43,031 bases of DNA from Marinilabiliaceae bacterium (GTDB lineage Bacteria > Bacteroidota > Bacteroidia > Bacteroidales > Marinilabiliaceae): NCBI GenBank assembly GCA_016342595.1, contig JAEINY010000020.1, positions 1 to 43,031 on the forward strand. Direction: 5' to 3'. The number at the start of each line of letters is the position of its first letter. Within the stretch, counting starts at the first letter, position 1. The position numbers were made by a program, and so were the translations under genes. Below the pieces are notes generated by a model. It had not been told where the DNA came from. It saw only the letters and a program-made list of their open reading frames with translations, and did no database searches. Shown here piece by piece: positions 31,050 through 43,031 of this stretch.

Positions 31050-33719
31050 ATGCGAAAAGCAATTTTACCACTTTTAATGTTTGTTACTTTTTATGTAACG
31101 GGACAGGAAAAGAAAACAGATAACCTGGTTGATAAGCATGTCTTGGCTGAAACCTTACGTCAGGGAAATACCGGCCTGAAAAAAACGGAAATGTCGGAGT
31201 ATGCCTCGGAGGAACAAATGCAACGTTTTCTCAAAGCGAATGGTCGTGCCTCTTACTATACATTCCCCGAACCCCGCGAAAAAGCCATCCGGATATTGGA
31301 TGGCATGACTGCCGGCTGGACCGCATACAATCGAAAAAGAAGGACAACTTTCCAGGCTACGGTGCAGCCTGGAGAATTTTTTACCTTTCAGGTTGGAGTC
31401 TATGCGCATGACAAACAGCTTGGAAGAGTAGATTATAGTTCCAGTGGGTTAGAGGGCATTACCTGTTTTAACCTGGAAGGTATAGATCATCTGGGTGAGG
31501 ATTTCAGAAAAGAGATAAAGGTTGAAGAAGGAGCTGTTGAGCCATTGTGGTTTGGGTTAAAAATACCTGTCGATGCCAAAGGAAACCTGGAAGGAGAGAT
31601 TGTGATCCAACCTCAAAATATGAAATCAACCACCATTAAAGTGAAATTATTGGTGACTGGCGACCCGGTAGAGAATAATGGGTACAATGATGGTGATCGT
31701 TTATCACGCCTGGCATGGTTAAACTCTCAAGCAGGACATGATGAAAACGTGACCAAAGGGTATATACCCTTGCAACGAAAAGGGACTACTTTTTATTTGT
31801 TAGGACGGAGTGTGGAGATCGGGCCAACCGGCCTGCCCAAGTCCATCAATACATATTTCGATAACAACAATCAATCACTGGTTGATCAGCCATCAGCCAT
31901 TTTATCGGACCACATGCGTTTTGTGATTGAAACAAGCGCTGGAAAGCAGATAAAACTAAAGCCGGGGACCGTGAAGTTTGTGAAGGAAACAGCGTCTACC
32001 ATAAAGTGGGAGGTCACGAATCGGTCAGATGAGGTGGAGTTGATAGTAAAAGGTATGGCTGAGTTTGATGGCTTTATGGATTTTGGTTTGGAAGTCAAAT
32101 CATTGAAAGCTGTTGAGGTGAAAGACATTCGGCTTGAGATTCCTATGACCAGGGATATGTCGGAATATATGATGGGGATGCACAAAGAAGGTGGTTTCCG
32201 TCCGGATAGATGGGCGTGGAAGTGGGATGTGGACACTAAAAGCCAGGATGCCGTTTGGGTTGGAGGTGTGAATGGTGGGTTGCGCATCAAACTGAAAGAT
32301 GAAAATTATCACCGTCAATTGGTGAATGTCTATTATGAATTCAATCCCTTAATACTTCCAAAATCCTGGGGTAATGAGTCGCAGGGAGGATGTAAGGTGA
32401 TCTCCACCTCAAAGGGGGCTCTGATAAAAGTCTTTTCAGGTGAGCGCAGAATACAGAAGGGCCAGTCGCTTCATTATGATTTCGAGTTATTGATTACTCC
32501 TGTGAAGCTCATTAATAGATATATCCAGTATAATGACCGATACTATCACTCCAACTCCGATGTAAGTAGTAAATATATTTCTGAGGCAGATAGGTCTGGA
32601 GCCAATATCATTAACATCCATCATAAAAAAGACATTAATCCGTTTATTAACTACCCCTATTTGGCGGAAAACCTACCGGCCTTGACTCGGTTTGTGGAGG
32701 AGGCACATGCCAAAGATATCCGCACCAAAGTGTATTATACCACCCGGGAATTAACGGTAAATACCCCCGAAATTTGGGCCATGCGCAGTCTCAATGGAGA
32801 AGTGATTTTTCCGGGACCGGGAAGTGAGGCGAAAACAGTCATTAATCCGAAGGGGCCCCACCAGTGGTTAGTCGACAATTTTAAGGATGATTTTCTACCT
32901 GCCTGGAAATGTACCTTTAAAGATGGACCTTACAAAGGTCGCCAGGATCTCTCGGTGATTACTGTACCGGACTCACGCATGAATAATTTCTATCTGCAAG
33001 GCTTGGACTGGATGTGTCAGAACATGCAGATTGATGGTATTTATATTGATGATTCAGCCCTTGATCGCGTCACCATGAAACGGGCGCGGAAAATATTGGA
33101 TGCCAGTCGTCCTAAAGCTCGCATTGATATGCATACCTGGAATCATTTTAATGATCTGGCCGGATATGCCTGTTGCCTGAATTTGTATATGGATTTATTG
33201 CCTTATTATGATCAGTTATGGATTGGTGAAGGACGTGATTACGATCGGTCGCCCGATTATTGGTTGGTGGAAACGGCTGGAATTCCGTTTGGAGTGACAT
33301 CCCAGATGTTACAGCATGGTGGTAATCCATGGCGGGGAATGGTTTTTGGCATTACTAATCGCCTGGGGTGGTATGGTTCATCTCCCGAGTACATCTGGCA
33401 GTTTTGGGACGACCATACTATTCAGGAGATGGAAATGATTGGTTTTTGGGATAAAACATGTCCGGTGCAAAGCGATAATCCCGAATTGGTAGCTACCCTT
33501 TATAAAGGAAAAGATAAAATGATTGTGGCGGTAGCTAATTGGAGTGATGAAGTGCAAAAAGGACATCTTACTATTAATTGGAATACCTTGGGGATAAATA
33601 AGGAGGATGTTCAAATGTACATTCCATACCTGCAGAATTATCAGGATAAGGCTGAATTTTCAATTGATAAAGAGCTTTCTATAGAAGGTAGTAAAGGGTA
33701 TCTGATTGTCATTCAATAA
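31050..33719 (+). CDS. GH123/DUF6067-like glycoside hydrolase candidate
   Basis: An exported 889-residue protein (signal peptide 1-19, YVTGQ) whose overall length and C-terminal half match the DUF6067/GH123-like family of Bacteroidetes; related GH123 enzymes remove beta-linked GalNAc. The N-terminal 450 residues are beta-sandwich-like. The barrel region begins near SSKYISEADRSGANIINIHHK (about 510) and includes DGIYIDDSALDRVTMKRARKILD (adjacent Asp667, Asp668), RIDMHTWNHFND, and GFWDKTCPVQSDNPELVATLY before a final beta-domain. An Asp-Asp rather than the Asp-Glu pair of characterised GH123 enzymes leaves the mechanism uncertain. I start at ATG 31050, which gives a proper signal peptide; an upstream TTG (31026) is unlikely. 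First enzyme after the LamG-AraC regulator, 99 bp from it. Confidence 0.6.
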   Translation: MRKAILPLLMFVTFYVTGQEKKTDNLVDKHVLAETLRQGNTGLKKTEMSEYASEEQMQRFLKANGRASYYTFPEPREKAIRILDGMTAGWTAYNRKRRTTFQATVQPGEFFTFQVGVYAHDKQLGRVDYSSSGLEGITCFNLEGIDHLGEDFRKEIKVEEGAVEPLWFGLKIPVDAKGNLEGEIVIQPQNMKSTTIKVKLLVTGDPVENNGYNDGDRLSRLAWLNSQAGHDENVTKGYIPLQRKGTTFYLLGRSVEIGPTGLPKSINTYFDNNNQSLVDQPSAILSDHMRFVIETSAGKQIKLKPGTVKFVKETASTIKWEVTNRSDEVELIVKGMAEFDGFMDFGLEVKSLKAVEVKDIRLEIPMTRDMSEYMMGMHKEGGFRPDRWAWKWDVDTKSQDAVWVGGVNGGLRIKLKDENYHRQLVNVYYEFNPLILPKSWGNESQGGCKVISTSKGALIKVFSGERRIQKGQSLHYDFELLITPVKLINRYIQYNDRYYHSNSDVSSKYISEADRSGANIINIHHKKDINPFINYPYLAENLPALTRFVEEAHAKDIRTKVYYTTRELTVNTPEIWAMRSLNGEVIFPGPGSEAKTVINPKGPHQWLVDNFKDDFLPAWKCTFKDGPYKGRQDLSVITVPDSRMNNFYLQGLDWMCQNMQIDGIYIDDSALDRVTMKRARKILDASRPKARIDMHTWNHFNDLAGYACCLNLYMDLLPYYDQLWIGEGRDYDRSPDYWLVETAGIPFGVTSQMLQHGGNPWRGMVFGITNRLGWYGSSPEYIWQFWDDHTIQEMEMIGFWDKTCPVQSDNPELVATLYKGKDKMIVAVANWSDEVQKGHLTINWNTLGINKEDVQMYIPYLQNYQDKAEFSIDKELSIEGSKGYLIVIQ

Positions 33720-33860
33720 AAAAATAATAAGCATATGAAACGATCATGATTAAGTTTTAATCACACAAGCGAATGATTAAAAAAACTCAGTGCCTTTGTG
33801 TCTCTGTATTCATCAGTCTTGTGTCTTGGTACTTGAATCTTGATACTAAAATTTAAGCAT

Positions 33861-36692
33861 ATGAAAAAGATTAGTATTATAATTATTTGCTGTTTAGCCT
33901 GGTCTTCAGTTCTATTGGCTCAGGGGCAGCTACCTGTTTTTGATAAAGAAAAAGCAACCATTCAGGACGATTGGTTAATCAACCCAATGGAGGCTAAGGC
34001 CAGTGTGTATACTACTCCGGAGAATCACCTGGTTTTTTCCAATGGATTGGTGAGTCGCACATTTACAACGGCACCCAATGTGGCTACGGTAGGGTTGGAA
34101 CATTTGCAAACCAATGAAGCGTTTTTGCGCTCGGTACGGCCGGAAGCGGAAGTGGTGATTGATGGCTTGACAATCCCTGTTGGTGGATTAATTGGTCAGC
34201 CCATTCATAATTACTTGTTACCGGAGTGGATTGCAAATATGGAGGCTGATCCGGCTTCCTTTAAGTTCGTCGATTATCGGATAGAAGAGACCAAAGCGAG
34301 GTTTGCCTGGCAAAAGCGATTGGATTGGATGCCCAAAGATATGCCTTGGCCGGCTCCTGGTAAAGAACTGATCTTCTCCTATCGCTTAGATGATGCAGCC
34401 ATTAAGGTCATTGTTGAGAAGGAGTTGTCTGATGAGCGGCGTACCGTTTTAGTGGATGAAACCTTTGAGGCCTTGAATACAAATTGGAACCGCTATGAGT
34501 CAAAAGCGGATGAGCGTAATTCATTCATCAATGAGGGGAAAGCCGGTGAGATCATGGCACTGGCTAATACAGCTGTTTACGCCGAGCAAGCGGTCAAGAA
34601 GGGTGCAAAAGTTTTTTTAGCCCGAATTAATCCGGGAACCGATAGAAGTGAAAGTTGGGGACCTGGTATCGGACTTGTTTTTGATGATTATGTGGTGAAA
34701 TTGAACCTGCGTACGCAACAAAATAAGTTGGGCTTTTATGACGGTGAGCATGAAACCCTGTTTGAAGGCATGAAGCCAGGTAAAGCCGTATGGTTACGTT
34801 TGGAGGTGGTACAGGATAAAGTGATGGCTTCCTTTTCATACGATAAAAAGGAATGGAAGAAGCTGAGTGAAGCAGGTATCAACAACCAGGATCACCCACA
34901 ACTTGTACGCATTGGGAAGATGGATTGGTCCGGACGAAACAGCGATCATGGAGATAAAGGGTTACGAGGTCGTTGTCATGTGGAAGCTTTTCAGATGCTG
35001 GGAGGGATTCCGGGAGACGTAAGAGGTGGAGGTTTTGAGGCTTTCAACTACCTGAGGGATATTACTGTTCAGGTGCACTACGAGCTGTATGATGGACTTC
35101 CGGTATTCAGTAAATGGATGACCGTTGAAAATGATTCGAAACAGACCATTACCATCAACAAATTTAAAAGTGAAATATTGGCGGTTACCGAACCGGAAAG
35201 TGTGGTGGATCACAAGCAACAATGGATAACTCCCAATATTACTGTGGAGACTGATTATGTGTTTGGCGGCATGTCGGGCGAGAACATTTTACGATCCAGC
35301 GTTGCCTGGAATACTGATCCACTCTATAAAACACAAGTTAACTACTCGCGCAAAACCCCTTGCTTGTTGGAGGTGTATCCCAAATATGGACCTGACCAGG
35401 AAATTTCCGCCGGAGAGGACTTCTCAAGCTATCGTGTGTGGGAACTGTTGAACGATAGTTGGGATCGTGAACGCAAGGGATTGGCACATCGTAAGATGAT
35501 GCGTGCCTTAGCACCCTGGGTCACGGAGAATCCCATTCTGATGCACGTAAGAAGTGCCAAAAATGAAGCGGTGAAAAAAGCGATTGATCAGTGTGCTGAA
35601 GTGGGATTTGAGAAAGTGATCATGACCTTTGGAAGTGGTTTTAACGCCGAGGATGTGAGTCCTGAAAATCTGAAACGGATGAAGAAACTGGCTGATTATG
35701 CGCACTCCAAAGGGATTACCTTGGGTGGATACTCCTTATTGGCCAGTCGCAGAGTGGGGGGCGGTCACGATGTCGTGATGCCGGAAGGCATGCATCCGCG
35801 TTTTGGTAATTCACCCTGTATCGAGAGTGAATGGGGCCATGATTATTTTGAGAAGCTGTATCAATTATACGAAACAACCGGATTGGATAATTTTGAACAC
35901 GATGGATCTTATCCCGGTGATGTGTGTGCCTCAACTGATCATCCCGGCCATAAAGGACTGCAGGATTCGCAATGGAATCAATACAAGCGGATCACCGATT
36001 TCTATAAATGGTGCAGGAGTAAAGGAATATATCTGAATGTACCAGATTACTACTTTTTAAGCGGAAGCAACAAAACAGGAATGGGCTATCGTGAGACTAA
36101 CTGGTCGTTGCCACGGGCACAGCAAGAAATTATTGAGCGGCAAAATATCTATGACGGTACCTGGGATAAGACACCTTCAATGGGATGGATGTTTGTGCCA
36201 TTGGTACAGTATCATGGCGGCGGTAAGGAGGCGACCATCGAACCGCTTAAAGAACACTTGCCACATTACGGGCAGCGGATGGCCAATTTGTTTGGAGCGG
36301 GTGTGCAGGCCTGTTACCGGGGGCCTCAATTGTATGATGCACCCGAAACCAAAGCCATGGTGAAGCAATGGGTGGATTTCTACAAGCAGCATCGTGCCAT
36401 TTTAGATGCCGATATCATTCATGTGCGTCGACCGGATGGACGTGATTATGACGCTATTTTGCATGTTGATCCAATGGGCGAAGAGAAAGGCTTATTAATG
36501 GTATACAATCCCTTAAACAAACCCATTAATAAGACCATCACCGTAGACCTGTATTATACCGGTCTGAAGAAAGCGGCACTGATTGCAGAACAAGGAGGAA
36601 AGGTTAATAAGTATAAAATTGATGAAGCGGGAAAGGTGGCCATCTCTTTATCCATACCGGCCAAGGGGATTACCTGGTATGTTATAAAATAG
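33861..36692 (+). CDS. GH36-like glycoside hydrolase with inserted beta-sandwich
   Basis: An exported 943-residue protein (signal peptide about 1-22, VLLAQ). The N-terminal domain (about 35-195, then 380-510) is of the beta-super-sandwich type seen before GH36/GH97-like barrels (SNGLVSRTFTTAPN, YELYDGLPVFSKWMTVENDS). It is split by a second beta-sandwich (about 198-378, starting DETFEALNTNW and containing FYDGEHETLFEG and LVRIGKMDWSG), which resembles a LamG/DUF1349-type lectin fold. The (beta/alpha)8-like domain follows with the motif GLDNFEHDGSYPGD (Asp681, candidate nucleophile), YLNVPDYYF and GMGYRETNW. It is most likely an alpha-galactosidase or alpha-N-acetylgalactosaminidase-like enzyme; activity is inferred only. 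Start is ATG 33861; an upstream TTG at 33840 would spoil the signal peptide. Confidence 0.6.
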   Translation: MKKISIIIICCLAWSSVLLAQGQLPVFDKEKATIQDDWLINPMEAKASVYTTPENHLVFSNGLVSRTFTTAPNVATVGLEHLQTNEAFLRSVRPEAEVVIDGLTIPVGGLIGQPIHNYLLPEWIANMEADPASFKFVDYRIEETKARFAWQKRLDWMPKDMPWPAPGKELIFSYRLDDAAIKVIVEKELSDERRTVLVDETFEALNTNWNRYESKADERNSFINEGKAGEIMALANTAVYAEQAVKKGAKVFLARINPGTDRSESWGPGIGLVFDDYVVKLNLRTQQNKLGFYDGEHETLFEGMKPGKAVWLRLEVVQDKVMASFSYDKKEWKKLSEAGINNQDHPQLVRIGKMDWSGRNSDHGDKGLRGRCHVEAFQMLGGIPGDVRGGGFEAFNYLRDITVQVHYELYDGLPVFSKWMTVENDSKQTITINKFKSEILAVTEPESVVDHKQQWITPNITVETDYVFGGMSGENILRSSVAWNTDPLYKTQVNYSRKTPCLLEVYPKYGPDQEISAGEDFSSYRVWELLNDSWDRERKGLAHRKMMRALAPWVTENPILMHVRSAKNEAVKKAIDQCAEVGFEKVIMTFGSGFNAEDVSPENLKRMKKLADYAHSKGITLGGYSLLASRRVGGGHDVVMPEGMHPRFGNSPCIESEWGHDYFEKLYQLYETTGLDNFEHDGSYPGDVCASTDHPGHKGLQDSQWNQYKRITDFYKWCRSKGIYLNVPDYYFLSGSNKTGMGYRETNWSLPRAQQEIIERQNIYDGTWDKTPSMGWMFVPLVQYHGGGKEATIEPLKEHLPHYGQRMANLFGAGVQACYRGPQLYDAPETKAMVKQWVDFYKQHRAILDADIIHVRRPDGRDYDAILHVDPMGEEKGLLMVYNPLNKPINKTITVDLYYTGLKKAALIAEQGGKVNKYKIDEAGKVAISLSIPAKGITWYVIK

Positions 36693-36841
36693 TTTCGCGA
36701 GGGTCATTGGCCCTATTGACGTGTGGAAAACCAGAGCCTCAACGATCAATCAATGTAGCAGTCCGAAGGGCAAAGTCCGATGTCCGATGTTGAGTTCCAA
36801 CGTGGGCGAACTCAATAGCCGGGTATGCAGTGCCCGGTTTC

Positions 36842-36893
36842 AGGAGTAATGAGAGAACCCTCGATAATTGTTGAGGGCCATCTCATTACTCCT
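36842..36893. repeat. 52-nt stem-loop
   Basis: AGGAGTAATGAGA (36842-36854) pairs perfectly with TCTCATTACTCCT (36881-36893). Inside, CCCTCGA pairs with TTGAGGG (one G-U) around TAATTG, separated from the outer stem by 3-nt internal loops on both sides. There is no T-run, so it is not a simple terminator. It directly precedes the 42-bp repeat array. Confidence 0.75.
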
Positions 36894-36900
36894 TCTCTCC

Positions 36901-37152
36901 AAGCCATAGAGGTATCTTTTTATGATGCAACACTATCTCTGTAAGGCATAGAGGTGTCTTTTTATGATGCAACACTACCTCTGTAAAGCATAGAGGTATC
37001 TTTTTATTGTGTAGCACTATCTCTGTAAGCCATAGAGTTATCTTTTTATGGTGCAGCACTATCTCTGTAAGGCATAGAGGTGTCTTTTTATGATGTAACA
37101 CTATCTCTGTAAAGCATAGAGCTATCTTTTTATGGCATAGCACTATCTTTTG
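36901..37152. repeat. Tandem array of six 42-bp units
   Basis: Six consecutive 42-bp units start at 36901, 36943, 36985, 37027, 37069 and 37111; the last is degenerate at its end. Each contains CATAGAGgTaTCTTTTTATg and CACTATCTCTGTAA. Across each junction, CTCTGT and ATAGAG can pair around AAGGC. Because 42 is divisible by three, one - strand frame is open for 85 codons, with a 14-residue periodicity; this is not a real gene. There are no unique spacers, so it is not CRISPR. It lies about 210 bp upstream of the sulfatase start. Confidence 0.85.
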
Positions 37153-37365
37153 TGTTCATCGAAATGAAGAATGTGATTAATGATGTATGAATTCGGCCTT
37201 CTGCATTTGTTGATTGCTATTCATTATTGGGTTCTGGCTTGTCCGGGTTAGGGGTGACCTTGTTCAACATGACCTGTTCATGTTAAGTATGGCATCAGAA
37301 TAAATACATTCCGGAAATACTTTATTATTTTAACATTCGATAAACGAAAGTAAAAACTATTGCCA

Positions 37366-38961
37366 ATGAGAAATGCTATCTTTTTAGGAGCACTTTCCTG
37401 TTCACTGTTAACGGGGTGTTTGTCTGGGGGAAAACAAGAGACTACAAGCGACAGTCAACCAAATATCATCTTCATCATGAGTGATGACCATGCTTATCAA
37501 GCCATTAGTGCTTATGGGCATGATTTGAACCATACCCCTAATATTGATCGCCTCGCCAATGAGGGGGTTCTTTTTAACAAAGGCTTTGTCACCAATTCGA
37601 TTTGTGCACCCAGCCGGGCGGTTATGCTCACCGGTAAGCACAGTTTTGTGAATGGTAAAGTGGATAATATGCTACCCTTTGACTGGAATCAGGATAACTT
37701 CGCCAAACAACTTCAAAAGGTAGGGTATCAAACGGCCATGGTCGGTAAAATTCATTTACATGGGCTGCCTCAAGGCTTCGATTACTCCAATGTCCTGCCT
37801 GGGCAAGGGCAATATTATAATCCGGATTTCATTGAGAATGGAGAGAAAAAACAATACCATGGCTATTGCACCCAAATAACCACTGATATCGCCATGGACT
37901 GGCTGGATAAAAAGCGGGATAAGGATAAACCTTTCCTTTTACTTTATCATCAAAAAGCGCCACACCGCACCTGGATGCCTGAAAAGAAATACCTGGATCT
38001 TTTCAAAGATAAAACATTTACGCCACCAGCTAATTTCTTTGATGATTATGAAAACCGACCGGTGGCCGCTCAACATGAGATGGGCATATTTGAACACATG
38101 GATTTGGTTTACGACCTGAAAATGCTGGATGAGCAAGGTGATATTCAAACCCGGTACCGGGGAGCTGCTCAAGGTATGTATGAGCGCATGGATGCGGCTC
38201 AAAAAGCGGCCTGGGATGCTCACTATAAACCGATTATTGCCGATTTTAAAGCCAGAGGATTAGAAGGCAAAGAGTTGGCTTTATGGAAGTATGATCGCTA
38301 CATGAAAGATTACCTGAGTACCATTCAATCGGTGGATGATGGTGTTGGGCAACTATTGGATTACCTGGATGAGAACGGTCTGGCCGAAAATACCATCGTT
38401 GTATATACCTCTGATCAGGGTTTCTACCTGGGCGAGCATGGCTGGTTCGATAAGCGTTTTATGTACGAAGAGTCATTCCGCACCCCTCTTTTAATGCGCT
38501 ATCCCAAAGAGATTAAAGCAGGTACTGTGACTGAGAAACTGATCCAAAACCTGGATTTTGCACCTACCTTCCTGGATTATGCCGGGGCTTCTATTCCTGA
38601 GGATATACAGGGAGAATCCTTCCGGAAAGTAGTGAGCGGTGAGACAGACAAATGGCGCGATGCTATTTACTATACCTACTATGAGTACCCGGGCGAACAT
38701 AATGTGCAGCGTCATCACGGTGTGCGTACCGATCGTTATAAGCTCATTCATTTTTACTACGATTCAGATACCTGGGAACTTTATGACCTGGAAAAAGATC
38801 CATCTGAAATGAATAATGTGTATGATGATCCATCTTATGCCCAAGTGCGTAAAGAGATGCATGCGAAATTGGTGGAAGTGAGAGCTAAATATGGCGATAG
38901 TGACGAAATGGATCAGAAGCACCTGCAGCGCTTTTTAAAGGCCAGAAATGTAAAACACTAA
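37366..38961 (+). CDS. S1_11-type N-acetylglucosamine-6-O-sulfatase
   Basis: A lipoprotein sulfatase of 531 residues (lipobox LLTGC, Cys20). The active-site motif is ICAPSRAVMLTGKHS with Cys80, which must be converted to formylglycine; metal ligands are in FIMSDDHAYQA and VYTSDQGFYLGEHGWFDKRFMYEE. The order of motifs, the HQKAPHRTWMP stretch, the ANFFDDYENR-type segment and the AYYTYYEYPGEHNVQRHHGVRT-like tail (here IYYTYYEYPGEH) follow the characterised Bacteroides N-acetylglucosamine-6-sulfatases of subfamily S1_11. It thus probably removes 6-sulfate from GlcNAc at the non-reducing end. It is followed 17 bp later by the GH2 gene, so the two are probably co-transcribed. No maturing enzyme (anSME or FGE) is in the window. 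The start is ATG 37366; TTG 37360 is less likely. Confidence 0.9.
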   Translation: MRNAIFLGALSCSLLTGCLSGGKQETTSDSQPNIIFIMSDDHAYQAISAYGHDLNHTPNIDRLANEGVLFNKGFVTNSICAPSRAVMLTGKHSFVNGKVDNMLPFDWNQDNFAKQLQKVGYQTAMVGKIHLHGLPQGFDYSNVLPGQGQYYNPDFIENGEKKQYHGYCTQITTDIAMDWLDKKRDKDKPFLLLYHQKAPHRTWMPEKKYLDLFKDKTFTPPANFFDDYENRPVAAQHEMGIFEHMDLVYDLKMLDEQGDIQTRYRGAAQGMYERMDAAQKAAWDAHYKPIIADFKARGLEGKELALWKYDRYMKDYLSTIQSVDDGVGQLLDYLDENGLAENTIVVYTSDQGFYLGEHGWFDKRFMYEESFRTPLLMRYPKEIKAGTVTEKLIQNLDFAPTFLDYAGASIPEDIQGESFRKVVSGETDKWRDAIYYTYYEYPGEHNVQRHHGVRTDRYKLIHFYYDSDTWELYDLEKDPSEMNNVYDDPSYAQVRKEMHAKLVEVRAKYGDSDEMDQKHLQRFLKARNVKH

Positions 38962-38972
38962 TTTACTCATAA

Positions 38973-42815
<3,843 letters not shown>

Positions 42816-42846
42816 ACCTTAATATTAGCGGTTAATTATTATAGAT

Positions 42847-42887
42847 GAGCCGGCCGGGGAGTATGATCCCAGGCCGGCTCTTTTTTT
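42847..42887 (+). terminator. Rho-independent terminator after the GH2 gene
   Basis: GAGCCGGCC (42847-42855) pairs with GGCCGGCTC (42872-42880); an inner GGG/CCC pair continues the stem past one G/A mismatch, around a small loop. Seven T residues (42881-42887) follow immediately. It ends the sulfatase-GH2 transcript and separates it from the convergent AraC-type gene. Confidence 0.9.
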
Positions 42888-42896
42888 ATTGCTTTG

Positions 42897-43031
42897 TTAT
42901 TTTTTAGTCATAAACTCCTTCTGATATTGTTGAGGTGATTGCCCCATGAATTTCTTAAACGCTCTGAAAAAGGTCGATTCGGAGTAGAAACCACATTGAT
43001 AAGCTAATGCGCTATTCTTGATGTTACTGTT
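42897..43031 (-). CDS. AraC-family regulator, C-terminal end (cut by window edge)
   Basis: The last 44 residues of a - strand gene that begins outside the window. They contain the second helix-turn-helix of an AraC-type DNA-binding domain: NSALAYQCGFYSESTFFRAF, then FMGQSPQQYQKEF. The frame enters at the window edge and stops at 42899-42897. It could be a stand-alone AraC protein or the end of a hybrid two-component sensor; the visible part cannot distinguish them. It is convergent with the GH2 gene. Confidence 0.9.
   Translation of the reverse strand, partial: NSNIKNSALAYQCGFYSESTFFRAFKKFMGQSPQQYQKEFMTKK

Larger units (their letters stand above)
36693..37365. other. Structured intergenic region before the sulfatase gene
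   Basis: No gene. It contains TTGAGTT/AACTCAA (36790-36815), CCGGG/CCCGG (36819-36838), a 52-nt hairpin (36842-36893) and the 42-bp tandem array (36901-37152). A Bacteroidetes-type promoter for the sulfatase gene was not found with both motifs; TTTATTATTTTAACA near 37321-37335 is a possible AT-rich core. Confidence 0.5.

Noticed and set aside
36886-37143. An 85-codon - strand frame with 14-residue periodicity
   Set aside because: It is a product of the 42-bp tandem DNA repeat in a stop-free frame.
22892-37152. CRISPR arrays at the two tandem repeat regions
   Set aside because: Units are contiguous and have no unique spacers, and no cas genes are present.

Overview
The window looks like a chromosomal segment of a Bacteroidota bacterium, most likely a marine or sediment-type member of the Marinilabiliales/Prolixibacteraceae range (lineage is inferred from gene content and style, not from a marker gene). 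The reasons are a SusC/SusD pair, FecR/ECF regulation, Bacteroidetes-type lipoprotein signals, candidate promoters of the TTTG/TAnnTTTG type, mostly weak Shine-Dalgarno sites, and AT-rich intergenic DNA full of small palindromic repeats.

Most of the window is polysaccharide/glycan utilisation machinery. Left block (1.3-17.4 kb, + strand): two GH29 fucosidases in tandem; a broken ECF sigma gene; an intact FecR anti-sigma factor; a SusC transducer with an STN signalling domain; SusD; a PKD-domain surface lipoprotein; a GH5 enzyme of endoglycoceramidase type; and a third GH29. An intact ECF sigma gene (- strand, 17.5-18.0 kb) diverges from a GH97 glucosidase-like enzyme. Middle block (21-29 kb): an ankyrin-repeat lipoprotein, a PsiE-like membrane protein, a large exported protein with a transglutaminase-like Cys/His/Asp set, and a two-gene - strand unit of a HemN-like radical SAM enzyme plus an ATP-grasp protein. 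Right block (29.2-42.8 kb, + strand): an unusual membrane-bound regulator (two LamG-type lectin domains, one membrane helix, AraC-type DNA-binding domain), then a GH123/DUF6067-like enzyme, a GH36-like enzyme with an inserted beta-sandwich, an S1_11-type GlcNAc-6-O-sulfatase and a large GH2 beta-galactosidase with a C-terminal CBM32-like module. The right edge cuts an AraC-family gene on the - strand.

Taken together the enzymes (three fucosidases, beta-galactosidase, GlcNAc-6-sulfatase, GH36-like and GH123-like enzymes, endoglycoceramidase-like GH5) point to a fucosylated, sulfated, galactose/hexosamine-containing glycan, such as mucin-type O-glycans, glycolipid head groups or a marine fucan-like material. 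This substrate is an inference.

The most interesting points are: (1) the lectin-TM-AraC one-component sensor; (2) the decayed sigma gene next to an intact FecR/SusC(STN) pathway, with an intact paralogous sigma lacking its own FecR about 11 kb away; (3) the radical SAM/ATP-grasp pair with a divergent 48-codon ORF and two hairpins; (4) the 943-residue enzyme with a lectin-like insertion; (5) two tandem repeat arrays with 21-bp and 42-bp periods, and several MITE-like elements, one pair of which brackets the fucosidase pair in inverted orientation.
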